From Paenibacillus sp. XY044 (GTDB lineage Bacteria > Bacillota > Bacilli > Paenibacillales > Paenibacillaceae): a stretch of DNA of 64,000 nt. Numbering within the stretch: the first letter of the stretch is position 1; each line of letters begins with the position of its first letter. Below are positions 60,500 to 64,000 of this stretch, in pieces. A model generated the notes under the pieces. That model did not search any database. It was not told where the DNA came from and saw only the letters and a list, made by a program, of their open reading frames with translations. Both the position numbers and the translations under genes were made by a program. The stretch lies in assembly GCF_002257645.1 (NCBI RefSeq), contig NZ_NQMO01000001.1:310001-374000 (forward strand). Reading direction: 5' to 3'.

Positions 60500-62623
60500 A
60501 TGTCTTTTCAACCGAACGCGGGAGATGAAATGGTTATTAACGGGGTGTTGTACCGCGTTGGCCAGCATCCTGCCGCTCCCGGATTAGCTTACGCTCAGGC
60601 AGGCAGGCAGGGGATCGTCTACCAGCTGATTCCTGCCAGCGGGAAGCTTCATGAAGCGAAAGCATTAAAAGTGTTTTTTCCGAAATATCGTATTCCTGCG
60701 ATGGTCTATCAATCCGAAATGATGGAAATGTACAGTGAAAGTCCGGGCTTGCAGGTCTGCAGACGAGACGTGCTCACTCCCGAAAGAAACGAAAGCCTGA
60801 TTGCCAAGCATCCGGACCTGCTGTATGCGGTGCTCATGCCCTGGATTTACGGGCACACCTGGTTTGATATTATGACCGACCAGCGCCGGCTGCTTCGCGG
60901 GGAGAGCCTTGCACTGGCGAAAGCACTTTCGGCGATTGGGTCGGGGATGGAGCAGCGGGGCTTGGCGCACTGCGATTTATCGGCGCCTAATGTCATGCTT
61001 CCGTTTTTTTCTGAAGTGGAATTACCGGAACCACGGAGCGTGGTCGAACTGGTGGACATCGAGCAGATGTATAGCCCGAAGCTGGACCGGCCTGATGTGC
61101 TGCTTGCGGGTTCACCGGGGTATGCTGCGCACCGGACGGTGCAAAGCGGATTGTGGAGCGGATATGCCGACCGGTTCGCCGGTGCGGTCATTATCGCGGA
61201 AATGCTGGGCTGGTGCGATCCCTTGGTCGTGGAAAAGGCTTGGGGAGAAAGCTATTTTGATCAGCCTGAACTGCAAAATCCGTGCGAGCGGTACTTTATT
61301 CTGAAGAACTCCCTGGAACGCAACTGGGGGGCGAAGACGGCGGAGCTGTTTGGACGAGCCTGGGAAAGCCAGGATTTGAGCAGCTGTCCGACATTCGGAG
61401 AATGGCTGGTGCTGCTGTCTACGATGTCGGAGCACAGCGAAAATGCTGAAGAGAGCGGTACGGAGAAGGAGGATGCGGTTCTGCCTGTGGAGTCACCGGA
61501 GCCTTTAAAATCCGCTCCCCCTTCGGCTTTGCGGCCGACGGCGGAGCCGGTGGAGAGAAAGTTTGCGGCGGCGGCCGCCGAGCAGGCGGCTGCCCTGGCT
61601 AAAGGGGAAGATTCCGGGTCCGGGGATCAGAATGTCGTCAACAGGCTGTTTCTTCAGGCCAGGGGACTCGAAGCAAGCGGGAATCTCAGCGGAGCCCTGG
61701 AGGTATACAGGTCCGCCCATCATTTTGTCAGCGAAGGTTCGCCAATGGAGATCGAGCTGGAGGCGGCGATCCGGGGACTGGAATTCGAGCTGAATCCGCC
61801 TGGGCAGGACCGGAAATTGGCCGGAGCTCCTTTTTACCGATCGCGCAAGTGGCTGACTACGGCCGCGGTTGTCATCCTGCTTCTGGCCGGGGCGGCGTTT
61901 GCTGTCAATCAAATTGTTGCCGATCACTCTTTTGGGAAGAAAATGGAGGCAGATGCCGGCACGAAGGCGGGCGGCGAAGCAGCTCCGGCGGGTTCGGATT
62001 CTTCCGCGCAAACGGATAAACAACAGGAGGAATCGGATCGGCAGGCGGAGCTGCAGAAGCAGGAGGCTGCGCGGAAAGAGGAAGAAGCCCGGAAACAGGC
62101 GGAAGCGCAGCGCCTGCAGGCGGAGGCCGAGAAGAAAAAACTCGAGGATGCGCGCAAAGCAGAAGAGCGCAAGAAACTGCAGGATCAGTATGCGGTCCAA
62201 GCGAAGTATGACGCCTATATGAAGCAACAGAAGGACAAAGAAAAGAAGGAAGCCGAGCGAAAAAAACTGCAGGAATTGTATCAGAAGCAGGCGCAGTACG
62301 AAGCCTATCTTGCTTTTCAAAAGCAGAAGGAAGAGAAGGCTAAGGCGGAAGCGGAAGCGGCCCGCAAAGCAGCCGATGCCAAGGCGCAGCAGCTAAAGAA
62401 GAAGCGCTCCGGCCAGGTCGTCCAGCTGATTGCCTATTATAATCAGGCCTTTAACGCCCAGCGTGGCGGCGACATTGAACGTGCCCGGTCCTATGCCAAG
62501 GATTTCGCCCGCCTGTATGAACAGGATGCGGTGTATTTCAAGGCCGTCGGCAAGGTGGGAACGCGGGCATCGGCCATCTATAAATTCCTGTCCAACGGCG
62601 CGTACTCGCTGCCTGACGTATAG
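60500..62623 (+). CDS. Transmembrane kinase-like protein in the EssB position
   Basis: 707 residues. The cytosolic kinase-like domain (about 1-300) has a glycine-loop-like GRQGIVY, an invariant-type lysine K57 (EAKALKVFF), the catalytic loop HCDLSAPN (H157, D159, N164) and a DFG-equivalent VDIEQ (D186). A variable linker follows, then a TPR-like stretch (about 375-430), one membrane helix (about 450-472), a Lys/Glu/Gln coiled coil (about 500-640) and a short extracellular C-terminal domain. EssB/YukC proteins have a pseudokinase-membrane-extracellular layout; this one keeps the catalytic residues. ATG 60500 follows GAGGGGGGTG. Active kinase is inferred. Confidence 0.75.
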   Translation: MSFQPNAGDEMVINGVLYRVGQHPAAPGLAYAQAGRQGIVYQLIPASGKLHEAKALKVFFPKYRIPAMVYQSEMMEMYSESPGLQVCRRDVLTPERNESLIAKHPDLLYAVLMPWIYGHTWFDIMTDQRRLLRGESLALAKALSAIGSGMEQRGLAHCDLSAPNVMLPFFSEVELPEPRSVVELVDIEQMYSPKLDRPDVLLAGSPGYAAHRTVQSGLWSGYADRFAGAVIIAEMLGWCDPLVVEKAWGESYFDQPELQNPCERYFILKNSLERNWGAKTAELFGRAWESQDLSSCPTFGEWLVLLSTMSEHSENAEESGTEKEDAVLPVESPEPLKSAPPSALRPTAEPVERKFAAAAAEQAAALAKGEDSGSGDQNVVNRLFLQARGLEASGNLSGALEVYRSAHHFVSEGSPMEIELEAAIRGLEFELNPPGQDRKLAGAPFYRSRKWLTTAAVVILLLAGAAFAVNQIVADHSFGKKMEADAGTKAGGEAAPAGSDSSAQTDKQQEESDRQAELQKQEAARKEEEARKQAEAQRLQAEAEKKKLEDARKAEERKKLQDQYAVQAKYDAYMKQQKDKEKKEAERKKLQELYQKQAQYEAYLAFQKQKEEKAKAEAEAARKAADAKAQQLKKKRSGQVVQLIAYYNQAFNAQRGGDIERARSYAKDFARLYEQDAVYFKAVGKVGTRASAIYKFLSNGAYSLPDV

Positions 62624-62669
62624 ATATTAAACTGACCAAGGATTATTTACAAAGGGGAGTTGTTAACCG

Positions 62670-63425
62670 ATGAACTATACGATCCAGGCTTCCCAGCGGA
62701 CTCCGGCGCTAATCATCTATTTGATCGACATCAGCGCGTCAATGAATATGCTCATGGACGGCAAGCGACGGATTGATGTGGTGTACGAAGCGCTATCGCT
62801 TGCGATTCGCCAAATGGTGTACCGGTCCACGAAAGGGAACCGGCTGACGCCCCGGTACCGGATCGCCATTCTGGCATACAGCGACGATGTGTATGATCTG
62901 CTGAACGGGATCAAAGGGATCGATGAGATCGCGGCGGTCGGTTCCCTGCCGGACTTGACCCCAAGGAGGTTTTCGGATTCGGCGAAAGCCTTTCAGCAGG
63001 CGGAGAAAATATTGCAGGCCGAGCTGCCGCGCATGCAGGACTGCCCGGCTCCCCTGGTCTGCCACATGACGGACGGGGTGTCGACGGGGGAGGATCCCGA
63101 ACCGATAGTAAGGCGCATCATGAGCATGAGCGTGCCTGACGGGAACGTGCTCGTGGAAAACATTTTCATTTCCGATCATATGCTCGAGGAGCCGATTGCC
63201 CAGCCGCGCCGCTGGAGAGGCATCCTGCCGGACACGCCCCTCCATGAGGAGCATGCGGTGAAGTTGAGAAATATGTCTTCCCCGCTTCCGGAAAGCTATC
63301 GGGAAATGCTGGTTGAAGCCGACTATTTGCTGGCCCCTGGTGCGCTGATGATGCTTCCGGGAAGCTGTGCTGAGCTTGTTTCCATCGGTTTTCAAATGTC
63401 GGCGGCCACGCCGGTAAGAGCTTAG
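62670..63425 (+). CDS. VWA-domain protein (TerY-like)
   Basis: 251 residues made almost only of a von Willebrand A domain. The metal-site motif D20-I-S22-A-S24 (YLIDISASMNM) is intact, with T134/D135 (HMTDG) as later ligands. TerY-like VWA proteins sit with a kinase and a PP2C phosphatase in metal-response and phage-response loci. Here it lies 46 bases after the kinase gene and 13 bases before the phosphatase. The ribosome site is GGGGAG. It probably binds a partner protein through Mg2+ and may scaffold the kinase and phosphatase. Confidence 0.85.
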   Translation: MNYTIQASQRTPALIIYLIDISASMNMLMDGKRRIDVVYEALSLAIRQMVYRSTKGNRLTPRYRIAILAYSDDVYDLLNGIKGIDEIAAVGSLPDLTPRRFSDSAKAFQQAEKILQAELPRMQDCPAPLVCHMTDGVSTGEDPEPIVRRIMSMSVPDGNVLVENIFISDHMLEEPIAQPRRWRGILPDTPLHEEHAVKLRNMSSPLPESYREMLVEADYLLAPGALMMLPGSCAELVSIGFQMSAATPVRA

Positions 63426-63438
63426 GAGGGATCCGCCT

Positions 63439-64000
63439 ATGAAATTAAATTCGGCAGCAACCGGTGACATGTTTGCGTTTATCAGTTCCCAGGCCCAGGA
63501 ACAGCCGCTCGCTTCCCATTCCGGACGGGTGCTGTGCAGGTACGCTTATGGACGGGCGATGGAGACGCTGCAGCAAGGGGATAACGGACAGGATTTCGTC
63601 GGCGTGCAAACCTACGGGGACGTGTGCAATTTTGTGCTGTGCGACGGTGTCAGCATGAGCTATCAAGGAGATTTTGCGGCACGTTTTCTCGGCAACACGC
63701 TGCTGGATTGGCTTGACCAGACGCGGGACTGGTCTTCGGCGGGATTCACGGAATTCATGTCGTCCATTACCGACTCGGCCTCGGCGCAGCTTCAGCGATT
63801 AACTCCTCCCGGCGGAGTTCCCTCCCTTCTTCGGGAGGTGCTGGAGGATAAGCAGCGTTTGGGCAGCCAATCCATGTATATTTGCGGCCGGATTGAGCTG
63901 CCCGTAAGCAGAAGGAAGCAGGGGAGACTGTGGATGGCGTGGCAGGGAGACTCGCGGCTGCGGTTTTGGAAGGACGGGCTGGAAGTCAGCGAGCACTTTG
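63439..64000 (+). CDS. PP2C-like serine/threonine phosphatase (partial, runs off the edge)
   Basis: 187 residues are visible and the frame is open at the right end. PP2C motifs are DNGQDF (D52), LCDGVSMSYQGDFAARFLGN with metal-binding D69-G70, a GSQSMYICGRIE strand in the usual position of the core sheet, and WQGDSRLRF (GDSR). These enzymes remove phosphate from Ser/Thr with Mn2+ or Mg2+. ATG 63439 follows TTAGGAGGG and lies 13 bases after the VWA gene. With the kinase and VWA it completes a phosphorylation triad. Any C-terminal domain is out of view. Confidence 0.85.
   Translation, partial: MKLNSAATGDMFAFISSQAQEQPLASHSGRVLCRYAYGRAMETLQQGDNGQDFVGVQTYGDVCNFVLCDGVSMSYQGDFAARFLGNTLLDWLDQTRDWSSAGFTEFMSSITDSASAQLQRLTPPGGVPSLLREVLEDKQRLGSQSMYICGRIELPVSRRKQGRLWMAWQGDSRLRFWKDGLEVSEHF

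Noticed and set aside
1..64000. tRNA, rRNA, insertion sequence, integrase or prophage genes
   Set aside because: None recognised by reading; no transposase, integrase or structural phage genes were found.

Overview
The window looks like a chromosomal segment of a Paenibacillus-type bacterium (Bacillota, Paenibacillaceae). The support is: RicA/YmcA, a bacillithiol-disulfide reductase (YpdA type), an argS T-box leader, LplABC/YesMN-type sugar transport and regulation, SLH-domain proteins, a Bacillota-style type VII secretion locus, fairly GC-rich coding sequence, strong AGGAGG-type Shine-Dalgarno sites and frequent TTG/GTG starts. I see no tRNA or rRNA gene, CRISPR array, prophage or insertion sequence.

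Left part (1-18.6 kb), housekeeping: the end of a PduL-type phosphotransacylase, miaB, ricA, a hotdog thioesterase, an NAD-salvage group (Nudix-winged-helix protein, nicotinamidase, nicotinate phosphoribosyltransferase), an acrylyl-CoA-reductase-like oxidoreductase, a lipoprotein, moaB, a His-rich CobW GTPase next to a Cys-rich copper-storage-like protein, an OPT transporter with an orphan PqqD protein, a T-box leader followed by two tandem 111-bp structured repeats and argS, a small ABC exporter, a HEPN-like protein and an SLH/PrcB-like protein.

Middle part (18.7-43.2 kb), plant-polysaccharide use: an LplBCA-type oligosaccharide transporter with a YesN/YesM-type two-component system; on the minus strand a BmrCD-like multidrug ABC heterodimer preceded by a leader with two short ORFs and an attenuator-like terminator; a HesB-like protein; then a rhamnogalacturonan-type locus made of a GH42 beta-galactosidase (divergent), a second LplBCA transporter, a membrane AraC regulator, a YetA/PcRGLX-type exo-lyase and a YesU-like DUF1961 protein. 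Two promoters in this locus share a 37-bp box (27 of 37 positions identical) at matching distances from their -35 elements. CcpA-type cre sites lie at the transporter promoter and upstream of the AraC gene.

Right-middle part (43.3-52.8 kb), mixed: a Paenibacillus-type hypothetical protein, an ABC exporter, a DUF441 membrane protein, ypdA, a DUF2087 protein, a free-standing 23-codon gene with its own promoter and terminator, an RsgA-type GTPase, an azoreductase under a YodB-like operator, small membrane and orphan proteins and a second SLH protein.

Right end (53.3-64 kb, continues past the edge): a variant type VII secretion locus. An AT-rich promoter region leads into a YukD-like protein, a three-ATPase EssC, an EspG/EsaE-like protein, a long WXG-like protein, a DUF4176 protein, a WXG100 protein, a transmembrane kinase in the EssB position that keeps its catalytic residues, a VWA protein and a PP2C-like phosphatase. 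This kinase-VWA-phosphatase set next to the secretion ATPase is the most interesting feature of the window.
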